The notes under the pieces are model-generated. The model did not search any database, was not told the origin of the DNA, and worked only from the letters and a program-made list of their open reading frames with translations. From Candidatus Hadersleviella danica (lineage in GTDB: Bacteria; Chloroflexota; Anaerolineae; Promineifilales; Promineifilaceae), in assembly GCA_016711405.1 (NCBI GenBank), contig JADJSZ010000047.1, positions 42,226-106,225 on the forward strand: a stretch of DNA of 64,000 nt, written 5' to 3'. The stretch's first letter is position 1; each line of letters opens with the position of its first letter. Shown here in pieces: positions 51,436 to 59,560 of this stretch. Position numbers and translations under genes: made by a program.

Positions 51436-51469
51436 ACCCCACAATCATACCTTGATTTGCCGATTTAAG

Positions 51470-51570
51470 CAGGAGGGATAGAGATAGGTAGAGAGGGGAG
51501 ATAGAGATAGAGGGAACTTCGTTGGTCAGCCTATCGTGTTTCCTCTAGCTCTATCTCTATCCTCTATCTT
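51470..51570. repeat. stutter hairpin, GATAGAGATAGGTAGAG family
   Basis: GATAGAGATAGGTAGAGAGG and GGAGATAGAGATAGAGGGAA (51478-51515), loop, then CCTCTAGCTCTATCTCTATC and CTCTATCTTT (51540-51570). Confidence 0.65.
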
Positions 51571-51571
51571 T

Positions 51572-52126
51572 TTAATAGGTCCACGGCTTGGTCACTCCTA
51601 GCATTTCGCGCACATCGGCATCGGCCAACTCGGGGTAGATGCTGATTTCGAGGCTGGCTAGATGGTCGTTTTCGAAGGCGGCTTGGGCTTCGATGCCCGG
51701 CCATTCGTAGTACAGCACTGTATCTGTCTCCGTTTCCGCTTCTTGCCAATACGGTTCGCCCAAAATGGCACTGAGGTCGCGGGTAGTCATGTGACGGCCG
51801 AGCGAAACAATTTGCCCTTGCCAGCGGAATGTGCCCGTGTAGTTGCCCATCGTGGCATCTTCAAAGACAAAAACAACCCCTTCCATACGCTGTGCTTCAG
51901 ACTCGTACAACACATCTAGCCCCAACGCTTTGTAGGAGAGGGCGGCCGGGTCTAGCGCATTTTTGTTGTCGCTTGGCCCAAGGTGGGCGAGGCCATCTAT
52001 GCCCCCACCGACGCGCACGCCACAAAAACGGTGTTCGTCAAAGTCGTAGACCAACGGCCGACTTCTATCCGCCACCCAATCATAGGTGACATTTTTCCAA
52101 CCCATCAAATTATCTAACCAACGCAT
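51572..52126 (-). CDS. hypothetical protein (184 aa)
   Basis: 184 residues, soluble, rich in aromatic and acidic residues. Recognisable blocks: WLDNLMGWKNVTYDWVADRS at the start, a Gly-rich turn CGVRVGGGIDGLAHLGPSDN, then FEDATMGNYTGTFRWQGQIV, WQEAETETDTVLYYEWPGIE and IYPELADADVREMLGVTKPW. The WPGIE...EISIYPE pattern looks like a beta-sheet domain of the kind often called 'DUF' in immunity-protein-like families, but I do not recognise it and will not assign a function. It has an adjacent repeat on both sides. No signal peptide. Confidence 0.55.
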   Translation of the reverse strand: MRWLDNLMGWKNVTYDWVADRSRPLVYDFDEHRFCGVRVGGGIDGLAHLGPSDNKNALDPAALSYKALGLDVLYESEAQRMEGVVFVFEDATMGNYTGTFRWQGQIVSLGRHMTTRDLSAILGEPYWQEAETETDTVLYYEWPGIEAQAAFENDHLASLEISIYPELADADVREMLGVTKPWTY

Positions 52127-52129
52127 GGG

Positions 52130-52206
52130 AGTTCCTCAGTGGTTAGTGGTTAGTGGCTAGTGGTTAGTGCATTTACTCGCCACTAGCCACTAACCACTCG
52201 CCACTA
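52130..52206. repeat. stutter hairpin, AGTGGTTAGTGGTTAGTGGC family
   Basis: AGTGGTTAGTGGTTAGTGGC and TAGTGGTTAGTG, then CACTAGCCACTAACCACTCG and CCACT. Nearly the same as at 225-297 and 63930-63995. Confidence 0.7.
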
Positions 52207-53886
52207 TCTCGTTAGTTTGCGGTAGGTGACGCGCTTGGGAATATCGGCCGCTTTGCCGAGACGTTTGCGCTTGTCCTCTTCGTATTCGCTGTATGTGCCG
52301 TAGTAGAAGGTGGTTTGGCTATCCCCCTCGAAGGCCAAAATGTGGGTGGCCACCCGGTCTAAAAACCAGCGATCATGGGAGATAACCACGGCCGAGCCGC
52401 CAAAGTTGATGATGCCCTCTTCGAGTGCCCGCAAGGTGGCCACGTCGAGGTCATTCGTTGGCTCGTCCAACAAGAGCAAGTTCGCCCCGCTTTTGAGCGT
52501 TTTGGCCAAGAGCAACCGATTGCGCTCCCCACCCGATAGCTCTTTGACCTTCTTTTGTTGGTCTGCCCCCGCAAAATTAAAGCGCGAGACATAGGCGCGG
52601 GAATTCATGGAGCGGGTTCCCAATTGCAACTCTTCTTGGCCACCCGAAATCTCTTGCCAAACCGAGTTCTCGTCGTTCAGCACATCGCGGTTTTGGTCCA
52701 CATAGGCCGCTTCCACCGATTGACCCACTTCAATAGTTCCCGCGTCGGGTTCCATTTGCCCTGTAATCATGCGAAAGAGCGTTGTTTTACCCGCACCGTT
52801 CGGCCCAATCACCCCCACGACGGCGCCGGGGGGAACCTCGAAGTTCATGTTTTCGACGAGGAGCTTGTCGCCCAACGTTTTTTGCACATCGTGGGCGCGG
52901 ATGACGATATCGCCCAAGCGAGGGCCGGGCGGAATGTAGATTTCCAACTTGCGAATGCTCTCTTGCACATCTTGCTCGAGCAGGGCGTTGTAGGCGTTGA
53001 TGCGGGCGTGGCTTTTGGCTTGCCGCGCTTTGGTGCCCATCCGAATCCACTCCAACTCTTGTTGGAGCGTCTTTTGGCGCAGGGAGGCATCCTTTTCTTC
53101 TTTGCCCAGTTGCTTCTCTTTTTGGTCGAGCCACGAGGAGTAGTTGCCCCGCCACGGCACACCACGGCCGCGATCCAGCTCCAGCACCCACGCTGTCACA
53201 TTGTCCAAGAAATAACGGTCATGGGTGACGAGGATGACAGTGCCCGCGTAATCTTGCAGGTGCTTTTCCAGCCACGCGATAGATTCAGCATCCAAATGGT
53301 TGGTGGGTTCGTCGAGCAGTAAAATGTCGGGTTTTTGCAGGAGCAGGCGCACTAGAGCCACCCGCCGCCGCTCGCCACCCGAAATAAGATTAACGGGCAT
53401 ATCGCCAGCGGGGCAACGGAGGGCGTTCATGGCCAATTCGAGTTGGCTATCCAAATCCCATGCGTTGAGCCTGTCTAACTCATCTTGCACTTGCCCTTGC
53501 CGCTCCACGAGAGCCATCATCTCGTCGTCGCTCATCGGTTCGCCAAATTTGGCGTTAATGGCATCGAATTCGGTCATCAGGTCGGCCGTTTCCTGCACCC
53601 CTTCACGCACCACCTCGATAACGGTGCGGGTTTCGTTGGCCAATGGCTCTTGGGAGAGGTAGCCAAAGGTGAAGCCGGGGGCGCGGGTGATTTCGCCGTT
53701 GTAGTTGTCGTCTAGCCCCGCCATAATTTTGAGCAGGGTAGATTTACCCGAGCCGTTGGCGCCGATGACACCGATTTTGGCTCCATAATAAAAGGAAAGG
53801 GAAATGTCTTTGATGACTTCGCGGTTGGGCGGGTAAATTTTGCTTACCCGATACATGGAGAAGATGATTTTTTTGTCGTCACTCAT
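52204..53886 (-). CDS. ettA: ABC-F protein EttA, translational throttle
   Basis: 560 residues with two ABC ATPase domains. The first has Walker A GVIGANGSGKSTLLKIMAG, signature NLISGGERRRVALVRLLLQK and Walker B ILLLDEPTNHLDAESIAWLE. The second has GVIGPNGAGKTTLFRMITGQ, KELSGGERNRLLLAKTLKSG and LLLLDEPTNDLDVATLRALE. The linker with KTLQQELEWIRMGTKARQAK is the ABC-F P-site interaction motif. No membrane spans. EttA binds the ribosome E site and holds the first peptide bond under low ATP. ATG 53886 is the obvious start (MSDDKKIIFSM); the extra upstream codons are repeat sequence. Confidence 0.95.
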   Translation of the reverse strand: MSDDKKIIFSMYRVSKIYPPNREVIKDISLSFYYGAKIGVIGANGSGKSTLLKIMAGLDDNYNGEITRAPGFTFGYLSQEPLANETRTVIEVVREGVQETADLMTEFDAINAKFGEPMSDDEMMALVERQGQVQDELDRLNAWDLDSQLELAMNALRCPAGDMPVNLISGGERRRVALVRLLLQKPDILLLDEPTNHLDAESIAWLEKHLQDYAGTVILVTHDRYFLDNVTAWVLELDRGRGVPWRGNYSSWLDQKEKQLGKEEKDASLRQKTLQQELEWIRMGTKARQAKSHARINAYNALLEQDVQESIRKLEIYIPPGPRLGDIVIRAHDVQKTLGDKLLVENMNFEVPPGAVVGVIGPNGAGKTTLFRMITGQMEPDAGTIEVGQSVEAAYVDQNRDVLNDENSVWQEISGGQEELQLGTRSMNSRAYVSRFNFAGADQQKKVKELSGGERNRLLLAKTLKSGANLLLLDEPTNDLDVATLRALEEGIINFGGSAVVISHDRWFLDRVATHILAFEGDSQTTFYYGTYSEYEEDKRKRLGKAADIPKRVTYRKLTR

Positions 53887-54150
53887 GGAAATTGTGAATT
53901 GTGAATTGGGAATGGTTAATTGTGAATGGGGAATGCGGAATGTGGAATGCGGAATGGCTGACAGACTGACAGACTGATAAGCTGATAGACTGACTTGCCG
54001 CTGGAATTTTACCCGCTCTGGGATTAAACTCAACTAAGTTGGTTTTGTCGTTGATCATTCGTACTTCGTCATTCGTACTTCGTACTTCCCTATTGGCCTA
54101 CATCTACCAACTCTCTTTGTTCATTGCTCATTGTTCATTACTCATTGATT
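53887..54150. repeat. long spacer of mixed word repeats
   Basis: From left: GAAATTGTGAATTGTGAATT words, then GGGGAATGCGGAATGTGGAA words, then GACAGACTGACAGACTGATA words, a non-repetitive stretch at 54000-54050, TCGTACTTCGTCATTCGTAC words, and GTTCATTGCTCATTGTTCAT words up to the next start. At least five families are concatenated between divergent genes, so both promoters must lie within or between them. Confidence 0.6.
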
Positions 54151-54867
54151 ATGAAACTTACACTTGCTGGTGAATTACGGCCGTTGGAGGGGTTGGAGGC
54201 GTTTGCGGCCGAGTACGGCTTGCCGCCCGAGTTTGGCACGCCGTTGTTTACGGCCGAGCCTGCCAACCACAGTCCCATCTGGCAGACCCAAACGGCCGAG
54301 TTGGCCCAAATCCAACTGCGCTTGCCGACGTTATTGCCCCGCGCCATTACGTTGGCCAACCTGAACACCATCCCCCAAACAATGGGCTTGTTGCTCCACG
54401 GCGAATTATTGGCCGTGGCCGCAGGCACCGATTTAACGCGGGATGAGGTGGAGTTCACGGCCGATGATTGCCGCAACACCCTCGAGGCGGTGGCCTATAA
54501 ACTCATCCAACTGAGCTACACGCATGGGCATGACAAAGCGGCCGTGCGCCGCGATTTTAACATGGCCAACATTTACCAAGAGGTGTTGGATAGCTCGGTG
54601 CTGGTCAATGAACGCGCCGAGGAATATGTTCACAAGGGGGAATTGTGGGCGGTGCAACTCATCCAAAGCGTGTATGGTAGGATTGGGTTGGCCGTGACCA
54701 CGGCCGCTGGCCAAACCCGCTATGTGGCTGATGACCAACTCGCCTTCCCCGGCATTCAATTTGTGGCCATGCTGGCCATGGCGATAGGGGGGAAGATGGC
54801 GGAGGGGTTTGTGAGGGGGAGTAAGGGAGGGGAAGAGAGGGGGGGCAGGGGAGAGAGGAGAGAATAA
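54151..54867 (+). CDS. hypothetical protein
   Basis: About 239 residues. MKLTLAGELRPLEGLEAFAA leads a compact N-terminal region; ANLNTIPQTMGLLLHGELLA and VEFTADDCRNTLEAVAYKLI read like an alpha/beta domain; YTHGHDKAAVRRDFNMANIY is a polar helix and VHKGELWAVQLIQSVYGRIG an amphipathic one. The C-terminal tail VRGSKGGEERGGRGERRE is encoded by an AGGGGGAGTAAGGGAGGGGA tract and is likely repeat-derived. I do not recognise a family. Followed after a 40-base repeat by the M32 peptidase on the same strand. Confidence 0.6.
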   Translation: MKLTLAGELRPLEGLEAFAAEYGLPPEFGTPLFTAEPANHSPIWQTQTAELAQIQLRLPTLLPRAITLANLNTIPQTMGLLLHGELLAVAAGTDLTRDEVEFTADDCRNTLEAVAYKLIQLSYTHGHDKAAVRRDFNMANIYQEVLDSSVLVNERAEEYVHKGELWAVQLIQSVYGRIGLAVTTAAGQTRYVADDQLAFPGIQFVAMLAMAIGGKMAEGFVRGSKGGEERGGRGERRE

Positions 54868-54907
54868 CCAGTAACTAGTAACCAGTAACGAATAACGAGT
54901 AACCACC
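54868..54907. repeat. GTAACCAGTAACTAGTAACC / GTAACGAATAACGAG words
   Basis: AACCAGTAACTAGTAACCAG and TAACGAATAACGAGTAACC fill the gap to the next ATG. Same word at 35125 and 37640. Confidence 0.55.
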
Positions 54908-56410
54908 ATGACCCATTACACCCAATTGGTTGAGAAAATTCAGCAGTTGAACGATTTGCAGAAGGCGGGGGCTGTGTTGAGTTGGGACCGCGAGACGAAT
55001 ATGCCCCGTGCAGGGGCGGCCGTGCGCACCCAGCAGATGACGACGTTGGCGCGGTTGAGCCACCAGATGTTTACCAACGACGAGATGGGCGAGCTGATTG
55101 AACGGGCGGCCGAGGAAGTCGCCTCGGCCGAGTACGACAGCACACCCGCCAGCCTTTTGCGGCTGGTGCAACGGCAATACGCCGAGGCGCGGTGTTTGCC
55201 CGAGGATTTTGTGCGGCGGCGGAGTGAGGTGACGGGGGCGGCGCACGAGGCGTGGCTCCATGCCCGCCACGAAGATGATTTTGCCCATTTTCAGCCCCAC
55301 CTTGAGGCGGTCATGGAGTTGGTGCAAGAAGCGGCCGAGCTCTATGGCTACGAAGATGAAAAGTACGATGCGTTGCTGGACAAATTTGAGCGGGGGATGA
55401 AGACGGCCGATGTCCGCGCCACCTTCAACGCCGTGAAAAAGGCGACTGTACCGCTTATCCATGCCATCAACGAACGGTTGGGTGCGGTGGATGATAGCTG
55501 TTTGCACCAAACGTTTCCCATCGCCCAACAACAGGCAATGGCTCCGTATATGGCCACGGCCGTGGGCTATGACCTGAGCCGAGGGCACATTGGCACGGTG
55601 ACGCACCCCTTTGCCATTGGGTTTGGCAAAAACGATGTGCGCATTACGACCCGTTGGTATGAAAATTTCCTCAACGCCGCGCTGTTTGGCACGCTCCACG
55701 AAGCGGGGCACGGCCTGTATGAGCAAAATACGCACGACGAGTTTGCCCGCACGCCGCTGGCGCGGGGCACGTCGTCGGGCATCCACGAGAGCCAATCGCG
55801 CATGATGGAAAATTTGGTCGGCCGTAGCCGGGGCTTTTGGCAACGGCATTATGGCCACCTGCAAAGCCTCTTCCCGCAGGCGTTGGGCGGGGTGGGTGTG
55901 GAACAGTTTTACCGCGCCATCAACAAAGTCCAGCCTTCTTATATTCGGGTGGAGGCGGATGAGTTGACCTACAATATGCACATCATTTTGCGCTTTGAGC
56001 TAGAACAAGCGTTGCTGAATGGGGAGTTGCCCGTGGCCGATTTGCCAGCGGCGTGGCGCGATAAGATGCAGGCGCTCCTTGGGGTGGTTCCGCCGAGCAA
56101 CAGCGAGGGGTGTTTGCAGGATGTGCATTGGTCGAGTATGTTGTTTGGCTATTTCCCGACGTATGCACTGGGGAATTTGTATGCGGCGTTGTTTATGGAA
56201 ACGGCCGTGGCTCAAAATCCCGCCATCGCGGCCGAGTTGGCGGAGGGGGAGACGGCCGCGTTGGTCGCGTGGCTGAAGGAGAATATCCACCAGCATGGGA
56301 GTAAGTATGACGCGGCCGAGTTGACCCAGCGGGTGACAGGCGGCGGGCTGACGCATGAACCGTTTGTGCGCTATGTGACGGCTAAGTTTGGGGAAATTTA
56401 TGGGGTGTAG
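54908..56410 (+). CDS. M32 carboxypeptidase (Taq-type)
   Basis: 500 residues, essentially all helical. FGTLHEAGHGLYEQNTHDEF contains the HExxH zinc motif (about residue 264). GIHESQSRMMENLVGRSRGF is the conserved E-S-Q-S/H segment with the third ligand. YIRVEADELTYNMHIILRFE (with the E-A-D-E-x-T-Y-x-x-H motif) and RTTRWYENFLNAALFG-type strand (ITTRWYENF) complete the active site. DVHWSSMLFGYFPTYALGNL is the family's substrate pocket. It trims C-terminal residues of peptides, in the cytosol. Length equals the family standard (about 500). Confidence 0.96.
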   Translation: MTHYTQLVEKIQQLNDLQKAGAVLSWDRETNMPRAGAAVRTQQMTTLARLSHQMFTNDEMGELIERAAEEVASAEYDSTPASLLRLVQRQYAEARCLPEDFVRRRSEVTGAAHEAWLHARHEDDFAHFQPHLEAVMELVQEAAELYGYEDEKYDALLDKFERGMKTADVRATFNAVKKATVPLIHAINERLGAVDDSCLHQTFPIAQQQAMAPYMATAVGYDLSRGHIGTVTHPFAIGFGKNDVRITTRWYENFLNAALFGTLHEAGHGLYEQNTHDEFARTPLARGTSSGIHESQSRMMENLVGRSRGFWQRHYGHLQSLFPQALGGVGVEQFYRAINKVQPSYIRVEADELTYNMHIILRFELEQALLNGELPVADLPAAWRDKMQALLGVVPPSNSEGCLQDVHWSSMLFGYFPTYALGNLYAALFMETAVAQNPAIAAELAEGETAALVAWLKENIHQHGSKYDAAELTQRVTGGGLTHEPFVRYVTAKFGEIYGV

Positions 56411-56718
56411 CGGCTAGGGAGGGAGCCGAACATACATTTCGCTCTATACCATTATGGCCTTAGCTCCGATCATTCCCCTCAAAATTATTTAGCCTTGTAC
56501 TGGCAACAAGCTCCTGCCCAATCTCTATGGTTAACATATGATGCCGAGGCAGATGTGCTTACATCATTTCGCCAAACCGAGTTTGCACGGATAGTGAATT
56601 GACGGATGATGACATTGTGATTCGTTATGCAGGGAAGCGTGATTGGGTTGACGTTTTCACGCCAGTCAGCGTTCGGCTTAACAAGAATTTTCTGGTTTCC
56701 CAAACTTCACCTCCTTAG
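56411..56718 (+). pseudogene. decayed gene fragment, AT-richer
   Basis: In frame with the M32 stop but without a start, EPNIHFALYHYGLSSDHSPQ and NYLALYWQQAPAQSLWLTYD continue to LTSFRQTEFA. Then the reading shifts by one base near 56590 into DSELTDDDIVIRYAGKRDWV and continues DVFTPVSVRLNKNFLV to TAG 56718. The two halves read as one protein with a frameshift and a missing 5' end. GC content is visibly lower than around it and the CGGCCG word is absent, so it is probably a horizontally acquired gene in decay. Family unknown. Confidence 0.5.
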
Positions 56719-56842
56719 CCTTCTCAATCTGCATCTAAGAGTTGGTGACGAACTTTTGTTTTCTCTGAAAAATAAATTTTGCGGATTCTATGAATGCTTG
56801 GAAATCATCTATAATGCTTGAGTTATTTGAACCTCAAAATCC
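56719..56842. other. AT-rich spacer after the decayed gene
   Basis: TCTCAATCTGCATCTAAGAG then TTTTCTCTGAAAAATAAATT and other AT-rich sequence. A short frame (56790-57020) is not convincing. Could hold a promoter for the kinase gene; no clear consensus is seen. Confidence 0.3.
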
Positions 56843-56874
56843 ACGGCCGTCCTCCCTCCAGGACGGCCGTTTTT
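56843..56874 (+). terminator. rho-independent terminator with CGGCCG-bearing stem
   Basis: ACGGCCGTCCT (56843-56853) and AGGACGGCCGT (56860-56870) pair exactly, with a six-base loop (CCCTCC), followed by TTTT. It is 24 bases before the kinase ATG, so it may be an attenuator for that gene or the end of the upstream remnant. Confidence 0.75.
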
Positions 56875-56898
56875 CATCCACCTCATGCAGAGGTATTT

Positions 56899-57450
56899 AT
56901 GACAGGCAAAATCATCATCCTCAACGGCCCTTCCAGCGCTGGCAAAACCACCCTTGCACTGGCTCTGCAAAAACAGTTCGATGTGCCCTTTATCCGCTTT
57001 TCATTCGACCTGTTCCTTGAAAACCGCGTCCTGCCCATGCACCAAATTAGCAACGGCACATTTGTGTGGGGCGATATGCGGCCGGCCGTGTTTAACGGCC
57101 TCCACCAATGCCTCCCCGCTCTGGCCAGCGCGGGCAATAACGTCATTTTCGACCACATCATTGAGCAAAAAGCGTGGTTGGCGCAATTGGTGCAACTGCT
57201 GGCCGAATTTGATGTGTATTTTGTCGGTTTGCACTGTGCGTTAGCCGAGCTTGAGCGGCGCGAACAGCAACGCGGCAACCGCCGCACAGGCGATGCGCGA
57301 GCTGATTTAGAGATTGTGCATCGCTTTGGCACCTATGATTTGGAGCTAAACTCGGAGCAGTCGGCCGAGAAAAATGCGGCCGTTTTGATAGCCGAATGGA
57401 AAAATCGCTCCCACCCCTCGGCATTTCAGCAAATGGCCAATCTAATCTAA
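56899..57450 (+). CDS. chloramphenicol phosphotransferase-like P-loop kinase
   Basis: 183 residues. MTGKIIILNGPSSAGKTTLA contains the P-loop GPSSAGKTT. FIRFSFDLFLENRVLPMHQI carries the likely catalytic Asp (S-F-D) as in chloramphenicol 3-O-phosphotransferase, and GNNVIFDHIIEQKAWLAQLV a Walker-B-like strand with an Asp-His pair. CALAELERREQQRGNRRTGD is the Arg-rich lid found in the family. It may phosphorylate chloramphenicol or, more likely in the environment, a related natural metabolite. Cytosolic. It follows a terminator-like hairpin that could control it. Confidence 0.88.
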   Translation: MTGKIIILNGPSSAGKTTLALALQKQFDVPFIRFSFDLFLENRVLPMHQISNGTFVWGDMRPAVFNGLHQCLPALASAGNNVIFDHIIEQKAWLAQLVQLLAEFDVYFVGLHCALAELERREQQRGNRRTGDARADLEIVHRFGTYDLELNSEQSAEKNAAVLIAEWKNRSHPSAFQQMANLI

Positions 57451-57459
57451 AGTAACGAT

Positions 57460-57585
57460 TCAGGCGGGTCAAGATAGAGTGTCGAGAGAGAGATAGAGGA
57501 AGCCTCAATTGCTCTTCTCTTCACAAACGGTTTGCTGTTACAATGCGTCTGTTCTTACCAACCTAATTAACCAAGAGAGGTCTGT
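57460..57585. repeat. GATAGAGTGTCGAGAGAGAG words and leader of the SPFH pair
   Basis: AAGATAGAGTGTCGAGAGAG and AGATAGAGGAAG (57471-57504), then CTCTTCTCTTCAC (57511-57524). The rest of the spacer ends in AAGAGAGGTCTGT, the ribosome-binding site of the next gene. Confidence 0.5.
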
Positions 57586-58590
57586 ATGAGTGTATTTGCT
57601 GGTATCTTGGCGGGATTTTTGGGCTGGTTTTTCCTGCGCTATGTGTTGAGCGGTTTGTACACCGTCAACCAAAACGAACGGGCGGTCAAGACGAGCTTCG
57701 GCCGTGCCCAGCGCATCAAAGGCAAAACCACCCTCGATGACCCGATTACGGAGTTTTTGCCCGAAAAGGACAAGGAGCGTTACATATACCCCCTTGTGCG
57801 CATCATTCCGCCGGGTGGCCCTTATTTTCGCTGGCCGTGGGAGCGCGTCTACAAAGTGTCCATCGCCACCCAAACTGTCAGCATGGCTCAAGATGTGTTG
57901 GACCCCACGGCCAATCAGGGCGGCACCGTCTTGGAAGCTGTCACCAAGGACCAACTCAACATTGGCCTGACGGGGCAATTGCGCTATCGGGTGGCCGAAC
58001 GCAACATGTACGCCTACTTGTTCGGGGTCAAAAACCCCATCGCTCATGTGATGGGCTACTTCGTCTCCGTCCTGCGCGAGCGCATCGCCAGCTACGAAGC
58101 ACCTGAGACAACCCCGTTGTTAGAAGGGTTGAGCGATGAAATCGAAAAGCAAGCTGTCACAGTGATGGGGGGCATTTCCATCAACGATTTGCGGAAAAAT
58201 CTGAGCGACATTAACGACCACATGGAGCGGGAATGTCTGTCTTCGGCCGCGCGTTATGGCATTGTGCTAGATGCCTCGCTCATCACAGGCATAGACCCAC
58301 CCGCCGAGGTAGATTCCGCCCTCGCCGCCATCAACACCGCCCACAACCACGTCTCCTCCGAGATTAGTTTGGCGCAAGCAGGCGCCGACCAAAAAATCGT
58401 CCAATCGAAACGAGCCGTGGAAATTGAAACGCTCAAGGCGTTGGCCGAGGTGGAGCCGCTCAATTCACTGGCCGAACAACTCACCAGCCTGCGCCAAAAT
58501 GGGCCCGAAGTGTTGGTGAACTACCTGCGAAATGTGCGCTTGCGCCTGTATGGCCAAGCGGGGCACGCCATTGTGGAGGAACGCAAATAA
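57586..58590 (+). CDS. SPFH/Band-7 membrane protein
   Basis: 334 residues. FAGILAGFLGWFFLRYVLSG is the N-terminal membrane hairpin. YTVNQNERAVKTSFGRAQRI opens the SPFH domain, followed by PLVRIIPPGGPYFRWPWERV and YKVSIATQTVSMAQDVLDPT. RYRVAERNMYAYLFGVKNPI is a typical Band-7 strand. A coiled-coil C-terminus (SSEISLAQAGADQKIVQSKR, AVEIETLKALAEVEPLNSLA) ends it. Flotillin/stomatin-like proteins organise membrane microdomains. The stop overlaps the next start (TAATG), so translation is coupled. Ribosome-binding site AAGAGAGGTCTGT. Confidence 0.93.
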   Translation: MSVFAGILAGFLGWFFLRYVLSGLYTVNQNERAVKTSFGRAQRIKGKTTLDDPITEFLPEKDKERYIYPLVRIIPPGGPYFRWPWERVYKVSIATQTVSMAQDVLDPTANQGGTVLEAVTKDQLNIGLTGQLRYRVAERNMYAYLFGVKNPIAHVMGYFVSVLRERIASYEAPETTPLLEGLSDEIEKQAVTVMGGISINDLRKNLSDINDHMERECLSSAARYGIVLDASLITGIDPPAEVDSALAAINTAHNHVSSEISLAQAGADQKIVQSKRAVEIETLKALAEVEPLNSLAEQLTSLRQNGPEVLVNYLRNVRLRLYGQAGHAIVEERK

Positions 58591-59486
58591 TGGACAGCTT
58601 CGTCTCCTTTCTCACGACAGCGGGGACTGTGTTCTTCGCTTTTCTCATTGGTGAGCCAATTTTCCGCTGGTTTTTGCGCATGTTTGGCGTGTATGCCGTG
58701 GTACAAGAAGGCACCTGCCATGTCTATGTACTGTTCGGTAAGGTCACGGCCATTCTAAACGAGCCGGGACTTTATTTCTTGTGGCTCAAAATGGGGCCAT
58801 CGGCCTTGATTATTAACTGGTTTGGCAAGCGGCATGTGTTGGATATGCGCCTCGACCAGCAATACTTGCGGAGCCAAGCGGTGAACTCGGAAGAGGGTGC
58901 GCCGATGGGGATTGGCATTTGGTATGAGATGTATATCAGCGACCCTGTGGCGTACCTATTCAAGAACACTGGCCCCAAGGGTTCGTTGGCGGCCAATGTG
59001 AGCAACTCAACCGTGCGTTGCCTGAGCAACATGCCCCTAGAGGCGATGTTGGAAACGCGCCATGTGATGAGCCAAACTGTGCGGACAGATGTTTCGCCCA
59101 AATCGCACGAGTGGGGCTACAAGCTCGGCTCCGTTTACATCCGCAAGGTGCATTTCCGCGATGCGAACATGATTCGCCAAATTGAGGAGAAGGTGGTGAA
59201 CCGGTTGCGGCAAGTCACCTCGGCCATTTTGCAGGATGGGGCGAATCAGGTGAACATCATTACCAGTTCGGCCGAACGGCAAGCGGCCGTGGCCTTTGCC
59301 CAAGCGAACGCCATGCGGCCGAAAATCGTCGGCGAAGCGCTCCAAAAAATCGGCGAAAACGCCGAAGTTTCCAACGCCATGTTCGAGGTGCTGGAACTGG
59401 AACGGCTGATTGAAAGCAAGACCAAGATTACACTGGTTCCTCCAAATTCGGGCTTGCTGACGCAGATGTTAGTGACCCAGAAGTAA
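58590..59486 (+). CDS. SPFH/Band-7 membrane protein, partner of the preceding gene
   Basis: 298 residues. TTAGTVFFAFLIGEPIFRWF is the membrane anchor, and YAVVQEGTCHVYVLFGKVTA, ILNEPGLYFLWLKMGPSALI open the SPFH fold. LDMRLDQQYLRSQAVNSEEG, APMGIGIWYEMYISDPVAYL are the characteristic domain strands. ANMIRQIEEKVVNRLRQVTS and AFAQANAMRPKIVGEALQKI are the helical tail. It overlaps the first gene by one base, so the two are expressed as a hetero-oligomer candidate. Both lack the long alanine-rich coiled tail of flotillin, so stomatin/prohibitin-type assembly is more likely. Confidence 0.93.
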   Translation: MDSFVSFLTTAGTVFFAFLIGEPIFRWFLRMFGVYAVVQEGTCHVYVLFGKVTAILNEPGLYFLWLKMGPSALIINWFGKRHVLDMRLDQQYLRSQAVNSEEGAPMGIGIWYEMYISDPVAYLFKNTGPKGSLAANVSNSTVRCLSNMPLEAMLETRHVMSQTVRTDVSPKSHEWGYKLGSVYIRKVHFRDANMIRQIEEKVVNRLRQVTSAILQDGANQVNIITSSAERQAAVAFAQANAMRPKIVGEALQKIGENAEVSNAMFEVLELERLIESKTKITLVPPNSGLLTQMLVTQK

Positions 59487-59487
59487 A

Positions 59488-59560
59488 AAGAATGGGGATT
59501 GCGGAATGTGTTCAATCCGCAATCCCCATTCCGCATTCCGCATTCATTGATTGATAACCG
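59488..59560. repeat. stutter hairpin, GGGGATTGCGGAATG family
   Basis: AATGGGGATTGCGGAATGTG then TTCAATCCGCAATCCCCATT and CCGCATTCCGCATTC. Between convergent genes; arms nearly perfect. Confidence 0.7.
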
